Assembly: GCA_004293365.1 (NCBI GenBank)
Contig: RDYN01000062.1
Span: forward strand, 1 to 51,995
Source of the DNA: Oscillatoriales cyanobacterium
Lineage (GTDB): Bacteria > Cyanobacteriota > Cyanobacteriia > Cyanobacteriales > Microcoleaceae
Length of the DNA: 51,995 bases
Reading direction: 5' to 3'
The notes below the pieces were generated by a model. It was not told where the DNA came from. It was given only the letters and a program-made list of their open reading frames with translations, and did no database searches. Positions 34,584 to 43,186 of the stretch are shown in pieces. How positions within the stretch are numbered: the first letter of the stretch is position 1; each line of letters begins with the position of its first letter. The translations under genes and the position numbers were made by a program.

Positions 34584-34985
34584 TTACTTACAAGTTACTT
34601 TAGTGAGGTACATTGTACACTTTTGACAAAATTCCCATTGCTCACTTTTTGGATTCCACTGCATAGTGCCGACGCTACCATCACGTTCGTAATCAAAACT
34701 TACGGCTTCGGTATATTGATTTGCCTTGCAAAAAGCATTAGCGCCTTGCTGACGTGCTTTATCACTTAGTCCACTAGCGCCTTTTATTACTACATCAACT
34801 GGAATATTCTCTCCTTCCGTTGGATTGCGAAAAACACGGACATCAGTAGCAGCAATATTACTAGACTTACCAGTCTTTCCACTGTTTAGATTGCTTTGGG
34901 CCTTTGTTGGGAGGTTAGAAGCAAGGGTCGAAATAGTTAAACCTAGAACGAAAAAAACACCGAAAATTCGTTTCATACTTTTCAT
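34584..34985 (-). CDS. Secreted hypothetical protein with four cysteines
   Basis: 133 residues. The signal peptide MKSMKRIFGVFFVLGLTIST-LA with likely cleavage after TKA gives a mature protein of about 104 residues. The mature part has an NPTEG..IPVDVVIKGASGLS region and a C-terminal half with four Cys (NAFCKANQ, WEFCQKCTMYL, VTCK), probably two disulfides in the periplasm or outside. WNPKSEQWEFCQ suggests a compact beta domain. I do not recognise the family. It is monocistronic, with a large palindrome downstream. Confidence 0.78.
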   Translation of the reverse strand: MKSMKRIFGVFFVLGLTISTLASNLPTKAQSNLNSGKTGKSSNIAATDVRVFRNPTEGENIPVDVVIKGASGLSDKARQQGANAFCKANQYTEAVSFDYERDGSVGTMQWNPKSEQWEFCQKCTMYLTKVTCK

Positions 34986-35147
34986 ACCTGTTGAGTAGAA
35001 ATCTTTATGTAAACATCATCTGCAAAAACTTACTTTTTGCAAGTCGGAAAAAGTCGGGACTTCAACAACCGAGTCGAGTAGGAAAAAGTAGGAAAAAATA
35101 GGAAAAAATAGGATACAATCAGTGAAACTCTAATAACAACGCAACCT

Positions 35148-36587
35148 ATGGACGTTCAAGAAGTCTTAAAACTTGCCGACGACCTAGTTTTTATCAATAC
35201 GGGAAAACACTTAGACAATCTGCAAGAGGTGATACTGCGGGGAACTTTGCAAGGTCTGAAATACTCAAAAATAGCCGATGAATCTCACTGTACTGAAGGC
35301 CACGTCAAGGATATTGCATCTGAATTATGGAAGCTACTATCAGAAGTATCAGGTGAAGAAGTCAATAAATCAAATATTAGAGTCACTTTAGAACGATTAA
35401 AATTCTCACATCTCAGGAACTTCAATAAAGATATTGTACAAATTGATGAAATCAATTTTTGTGGAGATTCCTCACCTTCCCCAAAAGTCACCAACCCACC
35501 AACCGAGAAAGTAACTCTAAATAAAGGCAACACGAAACTCAAAGTGTGCGAATATTTAGATGAAATGCCTAAATCTGGAGTTTTATTCGATCGCACCACC
35601 TCTCTTACCACCCTCAAACAGTGGATTCTACACGAAAACACCCGCCTACTCGCCATACACGGCATAGTCGGCATTGGCAAAACCGCGATCGCTGCACAAC
35701 TTGTCCAACAAATCAAAGATGAATTTGATTTCGTCATCTGGCGAAGTCTCGCCACATCTCCACCCCTGCCAATACTTCAAAAAAATATAATTCAATTCTT
35801 CTGTAGGGGCGGTGCCCCCGTGCCCGCCCCTGAAGATGGGGCAACCACGGGGGGATTGCCCCTACTAGAATACTTGCAAAAATACCGCTGTCTGCTGATA
35901 CTCGATGACGTACAAATGATAAATAGCAGCGGACAACTCGCTGGTAATTACCAACCTGGATACGAAGATTACGGCACGCTATTCAGACAAGTAGGAGAAT
36001 TATCTCACAACAGTTGCTTAGTGTTGCTCAGTTGGGAAAAACCCAGAGAAATCGCCGCATTAGAAGGCAAAAACCAGCCAGTGCGATCGTTACAACTGAA
36101 TGGTTTAGGTGGTGAAGCCGGGGAAATTCTCAGAGAAAAAGGTTTAGCTGAAGATGAAAAATGGTCAGAATTAATTGAACAATACAGCGGTAATCCCTTG
36201 TGGTTAAAAATAGTGGCGACAATGATTCAAGATTTATTTAGCGGTAACATCTCTGAAATGTTCTCTGATGATACACTATTTTTAGGAGATTTAGAATCTT
36301 TACTGCATCAGCCCTTTAATCGCTTATCCGAGTCAGAAAAACAGGTAATGTCATGGCTAGCAAGTGAAACCGCGCCAGTTTCCCTCTCAAAAGTGCCAGA
36401 GAATCTGCAATTATCCCGATCGCAATTATTGAAAATCATGCAATCCTTGGGACGGCGTTCATTAATTGAAAAAATCCAGGAGGGCGATTCCCTATGGGAT
36501 AGCTACGCTTCACGCACATTTTTCACCCTTGGGCCCGTACTAAAAGAGTATGTCAAAACTAACTATTCCCGCCCAATCTGTGAGTAG
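35148..36587 (+). CDS. vMAP-HTH / NB-ARC STAND protein, truncated after the ATPase
   Basis: 479 residues. Residues 1-90 match the HTH domain found at the N-terminus of vWA-MoxR-associated (vMAP) proteins (VILRGTLQGLKYSKIADESH, followed by VKDIASELWKLLS). The NB-ARC domain has Walker A GIVGIGKTA (172-180) and Walker B LLILDDVQ (249-256), then GNPLWLKIVATMI and a winged helix ending VLKEYVKTNY. Such cyanobacterial proteins normally continue with WD40 or TPR sensor repeats; here a stop comes at once and GGGTTTTTT palindromes follow. A 63-bp palindromic repeat is inserted in frame at 35803-35865, adding 21 residues between the strand IIQFF and Walker B. The protein may be non-functional, or an adaptor lacking its sensor. 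Confidence 0.88.
   Translation: MDVQEVLKLADDLVFINTGKHLDNLQEVILRGTLQGLKYSKIADESHCTEGHVKDIASELWKLLSEVSGEEVNKSNIRVTLERLKFSHLRNFNKDIVQIDEINFCGDSSPSPKVTNPPTEKVTLNKGNTKLKVCEYLDEMPKSGVLFDRTTSLTTLKQWILHENTRLLAIHGIVGIGKTAIAAQLVQQIKDEFDFVIWRSLATSPPLPILQKNIIQFFCRGGAPVPAPEDGATTGGLPLLEYLQKYRCLLILDDVQMINSSGQLAGNYQPGYEDYGTLFRQVGELSHNSCLVLLSWEKPREIAALEGKNQPVRSLQLNGLGGEAGEILREKGLAEDEKWSELIEQYSGNPLWLKIVATMIQDLFSGNISEMFSDDTLFLGDLESLLHQPFNRLSESEKQVMSWLASETAPVSLSKVPENLQLSRSQLLKIMQSLGRRSLIEKIQEGDSLWDSYASRTFFTLGPVLKEYVKTNYSRPICE
35803..35865. repeat. 63-bp palindromic repeat inserted in frame in the NB-ARC gene
   Basis: It starts GTAGGGGCGGTGCCCCCGTG and ends GGGGGGATTGCCCCTAC; the centre is GCCCGCCCCTGAAGATGGGG. 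The ends are complementary (GTAGGGGC / GCCCCTAC). Its length is exactly 21 codons without a stop, encoding RGGAPVPAPEDGATTGGLPL. It is much more GC-rich than the surrounding A/T-rich gene. Confidence 0.85.
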
Positions 36588-36689
36588 TAAAAATTATATA
36601 GCAAATCCCGCTAAGGACACGGCATTGCCGTTTCCCTACACTGAATTATCTGGAATTTGGAAATGTGCGATCGACCTTTGTTTATTGTG

Positions 36690-36942
36690 GTCAGAAACCG
36701 GGTTTTTTCCGAGAATATCGTTACACCGCCTAAAAACTACGAAAAACCCGGTTTCTTTGGTTTCTGGCGTAGTCACGGACGCGCGGGTGGCCAGAAACCG
36801 GGTTTTTTCGAGAATCTTTCGTTACAGTCGGTGATTTAGCAAAAAACCCGGTTTCTTAGATCGCGCGGGTGGCCAGAAACCGGGTTTTTTCGAGAATCTT
36901 TCGTTACAGTCGGTGATTTAGCAAAAAACCCGGTTTCTTAGA
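36690..36942. repeat. Three GAAACCGGGTTTTTT palindromes, two in tandem
   Basis: One copy lies at about 36695-36765. Then two nearly identical 82-bp copies start at 36781 and 36863, each running from GCGCGGGTGGCCAGAAACCG to AAAAAACCCGGTTTCTTAGA. They lie just after the truncated NB-ARC gene and before higA. Open frames across them are by-products. The remaining parts of 36588-37015 show no gene. Confidence 0.92.
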
Positions 36943-37015
36943 TTTTGGGTTTTTGCTAAATCGCCCTTAAATTTGATAAAATTAGGTATCTGCAAAACAT
37001 CTGAACGATCGCTAA

Positions 37016-37411
37016 ATGTTTGACGCCGACAGGTACAGCAGCCTGCTATCTCAATATCAACCGCGCATTATCAAAAATAAAGATGAAAACGAGATATTTT
37101 TAGAAATAGTTGAAAGTTTGCTTTCTCGGAACAATCTAACTCCCGAAGAAGACACTCTCATAGAACTCTTAGTCAAATTAATTGAGGATTTTGAAGAAAC
37201 ACATTATCAAATAAATGCTTCAACTCCCCACTCAAGACTTCTTCATTTGATGGATGCTAGAAATTTAGAGCCAGCAGATTTAGTGGAAATTATGGATACA
37301 ATTGAGATAGTAAATCAAATCATTAATAACCAGCTAGAAATTACAAAAAAACAAGCTGAGGATTTGGGAAAGTTTTTTCATGTCAATCCGAGTTTGTTTC
37401 TGTTCAATTAA
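37016..37411 (+). CDS. HigA-like antitoxin, no adjacent toxin
   Basis: 131 residues. The N-terminal half has a helix rich in acidic residues (NEIFLEIVESLLSRNNLTPE) followed by DTLIELLVKLIEDFEETHYQ; the C-terminal half is a degenerate XRE-type HTH (LLHLMDARNLEPADLVEIMD...LEITKKQAEDLGKFFHVNPS). This matches cyanobacterial HigA antitoxins, which normally follow a higB toxin gene. Upstream of the ATG there are only palindromic repeats and about 75 bases of A/T-rich sequence, so no toxin is present. It may be a leftover antitoxin or a stand-alone regulator. Confidence 0.85.
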   Translation: MFDADRYSSLLSQYQPRIIKNKDENEIFLEIVESLLSRNNLTPEEDTLIELLVKLIEDFEETHYQINASTPHSRLLHLMDARNLEPADLVEIMDTIEIVNQIINNQLEITKKQAEDLGKFFHVNPSLFLFN

Positions 37412-37496
37412 TCCTAATAGAGACTTCTATTATATAATAGATTGAAATTTGTCGCGATCGCGGTAAGGTATAAATCCCCAGCCTAAAAACCTCGCT

Positions 37497-37526
37497 GTCA
37501 ACTGTCAACTGTCAACTGTCAACTGT
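37497..37526. repeat. Heptad array (CTGTCAA)n upstream of trpC
   Basis: Four units of the 7-bp repeat, complement of CAGTTGA, about 15 bases before the trpC ATG. Its orientation is opposite to that of the arrays that follow plus-strand genes. Confidence 0.85.
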
Positions 37527-37540
37527 TTATCCCCCCTACT

Positions 37541-38458
37541 ATGCTTCAAATCCGCCGCCGTCCGCCCAGCACCTCAGTCTCCGTGCTCTACCTCAGCTAC
37601 GAAATCGCCGTACCCGACTCCAAGCCGCGGCACATCCTCGAAGAAATCGTCTGGCAAAAAGAGGTTGAAGTAGCCCAAAAGCGCGATCGCACGCCCTTAG
37701 CCGAACTTCACAAAAGACTCCCCTTCGCACCGCCGATACGCGACTTCCTCGGCGCGCTTAAAAAGGGTAAAACTGCACCAGCAATCATCGCCGAAGTCAA
37801 AAAAGCTTCCCCCAGCAAAGGCGTAATTCGCGAAGATTTCGACCCCGTGGCGATCGCAATCGCATACCAACAAAACGGCGCCAGTTGCATCTCCGTACTC
37901 ACCGACGAAAAGTTCTTTCAAGGCAGTTTCGACAACCTCAGCAAGATTCGTTCTGCCGTTGATTTGCCGCTGCTTTGCAAAGAGTTTATTATCTATCCCT
38001 ACCAAATCTATCTCGCTCGGATTAGTGGCGCCGATGCTGTATTGTTAATCGCAGCTATCTTATCTGACAAAGACTTACAATACTTTGTGAAAATTGTCAA
38101 GACTTTGGGCATGACAGCTTTAATCGAAGTTCACACTCAAGAAGAACTCGATCGAGTATTAACCCTAGAAGGAGTAAACCTGATCGGCATCAACAACCGC
38201 AACCTAGAAGACTTTTCCGTCAGTCTAGAAACCACCAGCCAACTATTAGCCTCGCGTCAAACGGAAATTCAAGCAAAAAGCATCCTCACCGTCAGCGAGT
38301 CAGGAATCCATACAGCCGACGACCTCACCCAAGTCGCCAGCGCCGGAGTCCAAGCCGTCCTCATCGGCGAATCCCTAGTCAAACAGCCAGATCCGGGTGT
38401 GGCTTTAGCCGCCCTTGCCGAGGCGCACCCGCACACCACCAAAGGCGAGACTGCTTGA
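37541..38458 (+). CDS. trpC: Indole-3-glycerol-phosphate synthase
   Basis: 305 residues. It closes the indole ring in tryptophan synthesis, a TIM-barrel enzyme of the cytoplasm. Visible: [31 protein letters not shown] with the substrate-binding Lys, [33 protein letters not shown] (catalytic Lys and Glu region), [29 protein letters not shown] and [12 protein letters not shown]. The N-terminal extension of about 30 residues ([20 protein letters not shown]) is common in cyanobacterial TrpC. The gene stands alone, as trp genes usually do in cyanobacteria. Confidence 0.97.
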   Translation: MLQIRRRPPSTSVSVLYLSYEIAVPDSKPRHILEEIVWQKEVEVAQKRDRTPLAELHKRLPFAPPIRDFLGALKKGKTAPAIIAEVKKASPSKGVIREDFDPVAIAIAYQQNGASCISVLTDEKFFQGSFDNLSKIRSAVDLPLLCKEFIIYPYQIYLARISGADAVLLIAAILSDKDLQYFVKIVKTLGMTALIEVHTQEELDRVLTLEGVNLIGINNRNLEDFSVSLETTSQLLASRQTEIQAKSILTVSESGIHTADDLTQVASAGVQAVLIGESLVKQPDPGVALAALAEAHPHTTKGETA

Positions 38459-38790
38459 CAAACACCCCCGAATTCTGATAAGAATTGATTGAGTAGGTAA
38501 ATAATCAGCATTTCTAGCCTGCATCGGCTCAAGCGCTTAACTGAAAAAAAATAGCACTCAAAGGCATATTGCGTAGAAATATTTTGCCAGAAAGCAATTA
38601 AATCTATTCGCTCTCGCCAGTCGATCGCACAATTTAGCGTTACCAACGCACCCTGCCCCGAATATTCGATCGGCAAAGCAGGGGTTTTGTACGGCTAGAA
38701 AACAAATAAGAAGTCGGGCATCTAATGTTCACCTGTCATGCCCCATGCAATTGCAATGGGGTGTCCGTTCGCTGAGGTATGTAAGCTTTC
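38459..38790. other. Intergenic, one strong small hairpin
   Basis: A CCCCAT-GCAATTGCA-ATGGGG hairpin lies at 38741-38761, about 30 bases before the next gene. No convincing gene is found on either strand; the minus-strand open frame reaching into trpC is a shadow. Confidence 0.5.
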
Positions 38791-39036
38791 ATGGAGCCAA
38801 TTCCCCTTCCTTCGTACATTCATTATGAATTGCTACTTCAATTGTTAGAACGGAAAACGATGTTTGCTGTCAGTCCACAATCGCCCCAGCAGCAACAAGT
38901 TCACCAACTTATTATTACCCTCCGCAAAGCCCTTGCCATTCAAAAGCAATTAGAACAAAGCTGCGAGCGATCGAACTTAGCGGTAGAACACCGCTGGTCT
39001 CTAAATGAAACTAACCACAGCGGCGTTAAAAGTTAA
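38791..39036 (+). CDS. DUF5340-like small cyanobacterial protein
   Basis: 81 residues beginning MEPIPLPSYIHYELLLQLLE, then QVHQLIITLRKALAIQKQLEQ and the end EHRWSLNE. This matches my memory of DUF5340, a family of about 80 residues widespread in cyanobacteria with unknown function. It is predicted all-helical, soluble, and possibly a small coiled-coil dimer. It lies 78 bases before the aminotransferase gene on the same strand and could be cotranscribed with it. Confidence 0.8.
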   Translation: MEPIPLPSYIHYELLLQLLERKTMFAVSPQSPQQQQVHQLIITLRKALAIQKQLEQSCERSNLAVEHRWSLNETNHSGVKS

Positions 39037-39114
39037 AAAACTTAGAGTACCGACGTGACGTATCGTATTTGATTTATTCTGTATAACTCCCACCGAAAAA
39101 GTTAGGACGACATC

Positions 39115-40272
39115 ATGGACAACAAGTTAATGCTGATGATTCCCGGCCCGACGCCGGTGCCGGAAGCGGCTTTGCTGGCGATGGCAAAACACCCGATGGG
39201 CCACCGCAGCAAGGAATTTGACGCGATTTTTGCCGAATGTACCGAAAACCTGAAATGGCTGCACCAAACCAGCGGCGATGTACTGAGTTTGACTGTTTCC
39301 GGTACCGGCGCGATGGAAGCTGGGATAATTAATTTCTTGAGTGCGGGCGATCGAGTTTTAGTCGGATGCAACGGCAAATTTGGCGAACGCTGGGCTGAAG
39401 TTGCACAAGCTTACGGTTTAAACGCCGAAATCGTCAAAGCAGAGTGGGGCCAACCTTTAAACCCCGAAGACTTCCGCGAAAAACTCGAAGCAGATACCGA
39501 GAAGCAAATCAAAGCTGTCATCGTCACTCACTCAGAAACCTCTACGGGTGTCCTGAACGACCTCGAAACCATCAACCGCCACGTCAAAGCCCACGGTGAA
39601 GCTTTAATTATGGTTGATGCTGTCACCAGTTTAGGTGCTGTCAGCGTGCCGATGGAAGCTTGGGGCATAGATGTGATTGCTTCTGGTTCTCAGAAAGCTT
39701 ACATGATTCCCCCTGGTTTGGGTTTTGTAGCCGTTAGTCCTAAGGCTTGGAAAGCTTATAAAACTGCCACACTACCCCGCTATTATTTAGATTTGGGTAA
39801 ATATAGCAAAGACGCTGCCAAAAATACGACTCCTTTTACTCCGCCAGTCAATATGTTTTTTGCCCTGCAAGCATCGCTGCAGATGATGAAAGCTGAAGGG
39901 TTGGAAAATGTTTTCTCCAGACACAAGCGCTTGATGACAACTACTCGCGCCGCTGTAAAAGCTTTGGGTTTGCCGTTGTTTGCTGCTGATGATGCCGCCA
40001 GTCCTGCCATTACTTCGGTGATGCCGCCGGAGTCTGTAGATGCTCAAAAAGTGCGGACTTTGATGAGAAAGAAGTTTGATATTGCTCTGGCAGACGGACA
40101 AGACCATTTGAAAGGTAAAATCTTCCGCATCGGTCATTTGGGCTTTGTGTGCGATCGCGATATTCTAGCAGCAATTTCCGCCTTGGAAGTCGTGTTGCAA
40201 GAATTAGGTCATGAAGGCTGCCTTCCTGGTGCCGGTGTCGCCGCTGCTGCGAAACATTTAGCTGGATCTTAA
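39115..40272 (+). CDS. Alanine/serine-glyoxylate aminotransferase family protein
   Basis: 385 residues, class V PLP enzyme. Visible: MIPGPTPVPEAALLAMA, HPMGHRSKEF, TVSGTGAMEAGIINFLSAGD (cofactor phosphate site), IVTHSETSTGVLND, LIMVDAVTSLGAVSV (Asp for the pyridine nitrogen), and IASGSQKAYMIPPGLGF with Lys194 as Schiff-base residue. Proteins of this type act in photorespiratory glyoxylate metabolism; in cyanobacteria the same family is often annotated as soluble-hydrogenase 42-kDa subunit. Glyoxylate transamination is the likely role. A two-way stem-loop follows the stop. Confidence 0.95.
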   Translation: MDNKLMLMIPGPTPVPEAALLAMAKHPMGHRSKEFDAIFAECTENLKWLHQTSGDVLSLTVSGTGAMEAGIINFLSAGDRVLVGCNGKFGERWAEVAQAYGLNAEIVKAEWGQPLNPEDFREKLEADTEKQIKAVIVTHSETSTGVLNDLETINRHVKAHGEALIMVDAVTSLGAVSVPMEAWGIDVIASGSQKAYMIPPGLGFVAVSPKAWKAYKTATLPRYYLDLGKYSKDAAKNTTPFTPPVNMFFALQASLQMMKAEGLENVFSRHKRLMTTTRAAVKALGLPLFAADDAASPAITSVMPPESVDAQKVRTLMRKKFDIALADGQDHLKGKIFRIGHLGFVCDRDILAAISALEVVLQELGHEGCLPGAGVAAAAKHLAGS

Positions 40273-40283
40273 TCTCAGTTATT

Positions 40284-40328
40284 AAAGGATTTTGGATTTG
40301 GGATTTTCTCTCAAATCTAAAATCCTTT
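40284..40328. terminator. Bidirectional terminator between convergent genes
   Basis: AAAGGATTTT-GGATTT and AAATCT-AAAATCCTTT pair with one mismatch; the arms give A/T-rich tails in both directions. It lies 12 bases after the aminotransferase stop and directly at the DUF2949 stop. Confidence 0.75.
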
Positions 40329-40543
40329 TAATATGCTTGAGACAACCAATCAAAGATTTTATCCAACTGTTCGAGAGTGACTAAACCGTACTGCCACAGT
40401 ACCATCGGCAAGGAATTAGGGTCTCGATCGCGCTGCCGTTTTTCGTCACCGCCGACACGTTCGGCGACAGCGATAGATGCCGGAGAGATTGCCAAATCTT
40501 CTTGTAAAAATCGAATTAATCTAGTGTATGTTGCGGGTGCCAT
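40328..40543 (-). CDS. DUF2949 family protein
   Basis: 71 residues from the ATG at 40543, with GGAGAAAA upstream; the frame stays open 10 codons further. The family pattern is clear: TRLIRFLQEDLAISPASIAV, then LPMVLWQYGLVTLEQLDKIF and DWLSQA at the end. DUF2949 is a small cyanobacterial family of unknown function, probably a helical domain. It is convergent with the aminotransferase gene. Confidence 0.9.
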   Translation of the reverse strand: MAPATYTRLIRFLQEDLAISPASIAVAERVGGDEKRQRDRDPNSLPMVLWQYGLVTLEQLDKIFDWLSQAY

Positions 40544-41031
40544 GTAATTTTTTCTCCATGTATAGGACACCATTTTCTGATGCGAACCTGATGTTTTTGA
40601 TTAGTAATAAGCCAGTTTTAAATCTGTCTCTTAACTGTCGATCGCTGTTAAAACAGTATTATGGGTTCTGGAAAATCCCAAATTTACTGCTGAGTGCGAC
40701 TCTAAAGCCAACCTTTCCCAAAAAGTGAAAGGTTTTGCACTTTTGCTGCTGTCAGCCCGATCGCCTGTTGAGCGCGATCGAACTTAAACTGAATACCTCG
40801 GTATTATGCAGCGCGAATCTGAATAAATTCTGCTACCTAAACTAATTGCACTGTTGTTCTGAACTGTTGTTCAGAGCTTAACTTCATCTGCGAAAGTGCA
40901 GAATCCGCAAATCTACTTCGGCAATATTTGTCAGATATGTCGATCGCACCCGAACTTGCTACCTTAAGTTAACTTTGCCACTTAATTTGGCTTGTAGCAT
41001 CTTACTTCCGACAGGTTTAGTAGATTCAGGT

Positions 41032-41226
41032 TTAGCGCCAGAAGTTCCAGAGAATTTCTTTTCGTGCCAGAATCCCGATCGGCTGAGCATCGTCTCTCAG
41101 GATTGGTAACGAGTCGCTGACTCCTCTGATACCTGCGACCAACAATTTACAGCTTCTGCAAACAAGCTCAAGCCCAGACTGGCTGAGATTGACATAGTAG
41201 CAAATCTTTTTGTCTTTGTGCTGCAT
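41032..41226 (-). CDS. Possible small hypothetical protein
   Basis: 64 residues (MQHKDKKICYYVNLSQSGLE...ILARKEILWNFWR) with three Cys, in an otherwise gene-poor 890-base interval (40544-41434). A clear ribosome-binding site is lacking and I do not recognise the sequence. It might be a chance open frame. The rest of the interval holds a GAAACCGGGTTTCT palindrome at 41335-41399 and nothing else I can support. Confidence 0.3.
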   Translation of the reverse strand: MQHKDKKICYYVNLSQSGLELVCRSCKLLVAGIRGVSDSLPILRDDAQPIGILARKEILWNFWR

Positions 41227-41334
41227 CTTACATTAATACTTTAACAGATTTTATCAAGTTTTGTAAAGTTTCTAAATTTTTGCCGGATTTGCGGAAGCCG
41301 AACTCAGCCAGTTCTGAACAGGAGGAGTGACCTC

Positions 41335-41399
41335 AGAAACCCGGTTTCTAGGAAATTTTAGGTTTATTGACGAGAAATATGAGAAGAAACCGGGTTTCT
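41335..41399. repeat. GAAACCCGG / CCGGGTTTC palindromic element
   Basis: Both ends carry GAAACC(C/G)GGTTTCT; the centre is A/T-rich. It is a shorter relative of the palindromes at 28432, 32956 and 36690. It follows the DUF192 gene on the minus strand. Confidence 0.8.
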
Positions 41400-41434
41400 A
41401 GTTCCATGGGCCAGCCCTGAAAATGCCCGAAGTG

Positions 41435-41950
41435 TTACTGGAAAAACTCGATTTCAATCCGATCGCCCACTTTGACACCAAGTTCAGCAGCGCGCCCGCC
41501 CCGGAGCTCGATTACTCGATCGACAGGAGTATCGGGGCCGTAGGTGGGACAAGGATCGGCGGTACAAGGAGGTGCCTCTGCTGCGATGGCTGTCACTACT
41601 CCATCCCGCAGAAAAATCATATCCAGAGAAATCTTGCAATTTTTCATCCAAAAATTGACCCCGCGCGCGGGTTTAAACTCAAACAGCATTCCTCTGTCAT
41701 CAGCCAAAGAAGTTCTGTACATTAAACCCATAGCCTGTTGTTCCGGTGTTTTGGCGACTTCAAGTTCGATCGGGCGATCGGCTATCCGAGCTCTAGCAGA
41801 AACAGGCAAAACTTGACCGGATGTTGTCGCCGTCGGAGACTGCGACGCCAAAGTACCAGTAACACCAGAATTTGCGACAGGTAAAGCCGGCGAACATCCA
41901 AGCAAAAATATAATTACCCCAATATTTAGGAAATTAACCAAATAACTCAT
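41435..41950 (-). CDS. DUF192 family lipoprotein
   Basis: 171 residues from the ATG at 41950; upstream codons are repeat-derived and are rejected. A lipoprotein signal (MSYLVNFLNIGVIIFLLGC, Cys19) and a Ser/Thr-rich linker precede the DUF192 domain: IELEVAKTPEQQAMGLMYRT, RGMLFEFKPARGVNFWMKNC, LDMIFLRDGVVTAIAAEAPP, and the end AAELGVKVGDRIEIEF. DUF192 proteins are small beta-barrel-like domains of unknown function, often exported. Two Cys in PPCTADPCPTYG may form a disulfide. GGGTAAT-type heptads lie directly upstream (41962-42015). Confidence 0.93.
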   Translation of the reverse strand: MSYLVNFLNIGVIIFLLGCSPALPVANSGVTGTLASQSPTATTSGQVLPVSARARIADRPIELEVAKTPEQQAMGLMYRTSLADDRGMLFEFKPARGVNFWMKNCKISLDMIFLRDGVVTAIAAEAPPCTADPCPTYGPDTPVDRVIELRGGRAAELGVKVGDRIEIEFFQ

Positions 41951-41961
41951 AATGATTTTAG

Positions 41962-42147
41962 ATTGGGAATGGGGAATTGGTAATGGGTAATTGGTAATGG
42001 GTAATTGGTAATGGGTATGGGAATTTTTAACAAATGTCAACTGACAACTGACAACTGAGGGCGGGCACGCACCATCCACCGCCCCTACCAACTGACAACT
42101 GACTAATGACCAATGACTAATGACTAATGACTAATGACTAATGACTT
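41962..42147. repeat. Heptad arrays between DUF192 and nblR
   Basis: 41962-42015 holds GGGTAAT/TGGTAAT units, 42036-42056 holds CAACTGA units, and 42096-42147 holds (GACTAAT)n ending 2 bases before the nblR stop. A partial GGGCGGGCACGCACC...GCCCCTACC segment at 42058-42089 resembles the 63-bp element of the NB-ARC gene. Confidence 0.9.
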
Positions 42148-42149
42148 CT

Positions 42150-42845
42150 TCAAGCTTCGCGCATCACGTAGCCAACACCGCGCACAGTCTGAATCAAGCG
42201 CTTTTCGCCCTCATCTTCAATCTTGAGGCGCAGGTAGCGGATGTAAACCTCAATCACATTCGACTCGCCCAAAAAGTCGTAACCCCAAACATTTTCTAGA
42301 ATTTGTTCGCGAGTCAAAACATCGCGGGGATGTTCCATCAAATACTTTAGCAGTTCAAATTCCTTCATTGTCAGGTCGATCGCCCGTCCGTTGCGTAGAG
42401 CTCGCCTAGACGCCAAATCCAAAACTAAATCACCAAACCTCAGTTGTTCGCTGCTGGTGTTATCCGGCTGCAAATACAAGCGCACCAACTGCATAAACTC
42501 CTCACTACGGTAAGGTTTGAGAAAATAATCATCTGCGCCAGCTTCCAGACAAGCCACGCGATCGTCCACTGTATCGCGACCGATCAATAATAGCACTGGC
42601 GCCCGATTGCCGCTACTTCGGAGGTGAGAACACAGGGAAAGCCCCGATTCAGGGCCGAGTATGCGATCGATTACAATCAAAGCTGGCTGCAATTGTCGGG
42701 CTAAATGTTGGCCTGTGGCGATACTAGAAGCTATTACCGGTTCGTAGCCGGAGGATTTTAAGTCTAGACTTAAGTGTCCGGCGAGAACTTCGTCTGTTTC
42801 TACTAGCAGGACACAGGGATTGCGATCGAGAGTAATTGCAGCCAT
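42150..42845 (-). CDS. nblR: OmpR-type response regulator NblR
   Basis: 231 residues from the ATG at 42845. The receiver starts NPCVLLVETDEVLAGHLSLD and has its Asp60 in IVIDRILGPESG. The acidic pocket is atypical (ETD in place of DD), as reported for NblR, which can act without classical phosphorylation. AGADDYFLKPYRSEEF precedes a winged-helix DNA-binding domain (DLTMKEFELLKYLMEHPRDV, LGESNVIEVYIRYLRLKIE, IQTVRGVGYVMREA). NblR controls phycobilisome breakdown and survival under nutrient and light stress in cyanobacteria. A (GTCATTA) heptad array lies immediately after its stop. The assignment is by overall likeness, since RpaA/RpaB-type regulators share only the DNA-binding half. Confidence 0.85.
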   Translation of the reverse strand: MAAITLDRNPCVLLVETDEVLAGHLSLDLKSSGYEPVIASSIATGQHLARQLQPALIVIDRILGPESGLSLCSHLRSSGNRAPVLLLIGRDTVDDRVACLEAGADDYFLKPYRSEEFMQLVRLYLQPDNTSSEQLRFGDLVLDLASRRALRNGRAIDLTMKEFELLKYLMEHPRDVLTREQILENVWGYDFLGESNVIEVYIRYLRLKIEDEGEKRLIQTVRGVGYVMREA

Positions 42846-42892
42846 TGAATTGACCGGTGAAGACCATAACTGTTCTAGCACGTATCTAGGGA

Positions 42893-43157
42893 CAGTTGTC
42901 AGTTGTCAGTTGACAGTTGTCATTAGTCATCAGTCATCAGTCATTAGTCATCAGTCATTAATCATTAGTGCGATCTTAAGAGCTCGCGAACGTTATCAGT
43001 CATTAGTTAGATGGAAAAATCAAGAAATAAGCAAGATAAGCCAATGACCAATGACCAATGACCAATGACCAATGACCAATGACCGATTCCCAATGACCAA
43101 TTCCCAATGACCAAATTCAATATTAAAATCTGAGGACTGAAGTCCTCACTACAAACC
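42893..43157. repeat. Intergenic heptads and half palindrome upstream of rbsK
   Basis: 42895-42968 holds CAGTTGT/CATTAGT units, 43042-43110 holds (CCAATGA)n, and 43132-43157 is one arm of the GAGGACTGAAGTCCTC repeat. No gene is visible. Confidence 0.85.
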
Positions 43158-43186
43158 TAATTACCAATTACGCAATTCAACAATCT

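Noticed and set aside
36550-36839. Open frames after the NB-ARC stop
   Set aside because: They translate the GAAACCGGG palindromes (KPGFF-type strings) and show no NB-ARC or WD40 similarity.
38269-38676. Minus-strand 135-residue open frame
   Set aside because: More than half is antisense to trpC, and the rest has no recognisable features.
40544-41031. Possible tRNA or small RNA gene
   Set aside because: I searched by eye for a cloverleaf and found only small hairpins (for example AACCTTTCCC...GAAAGGTT), with no acceptor-TpsiC pattern.
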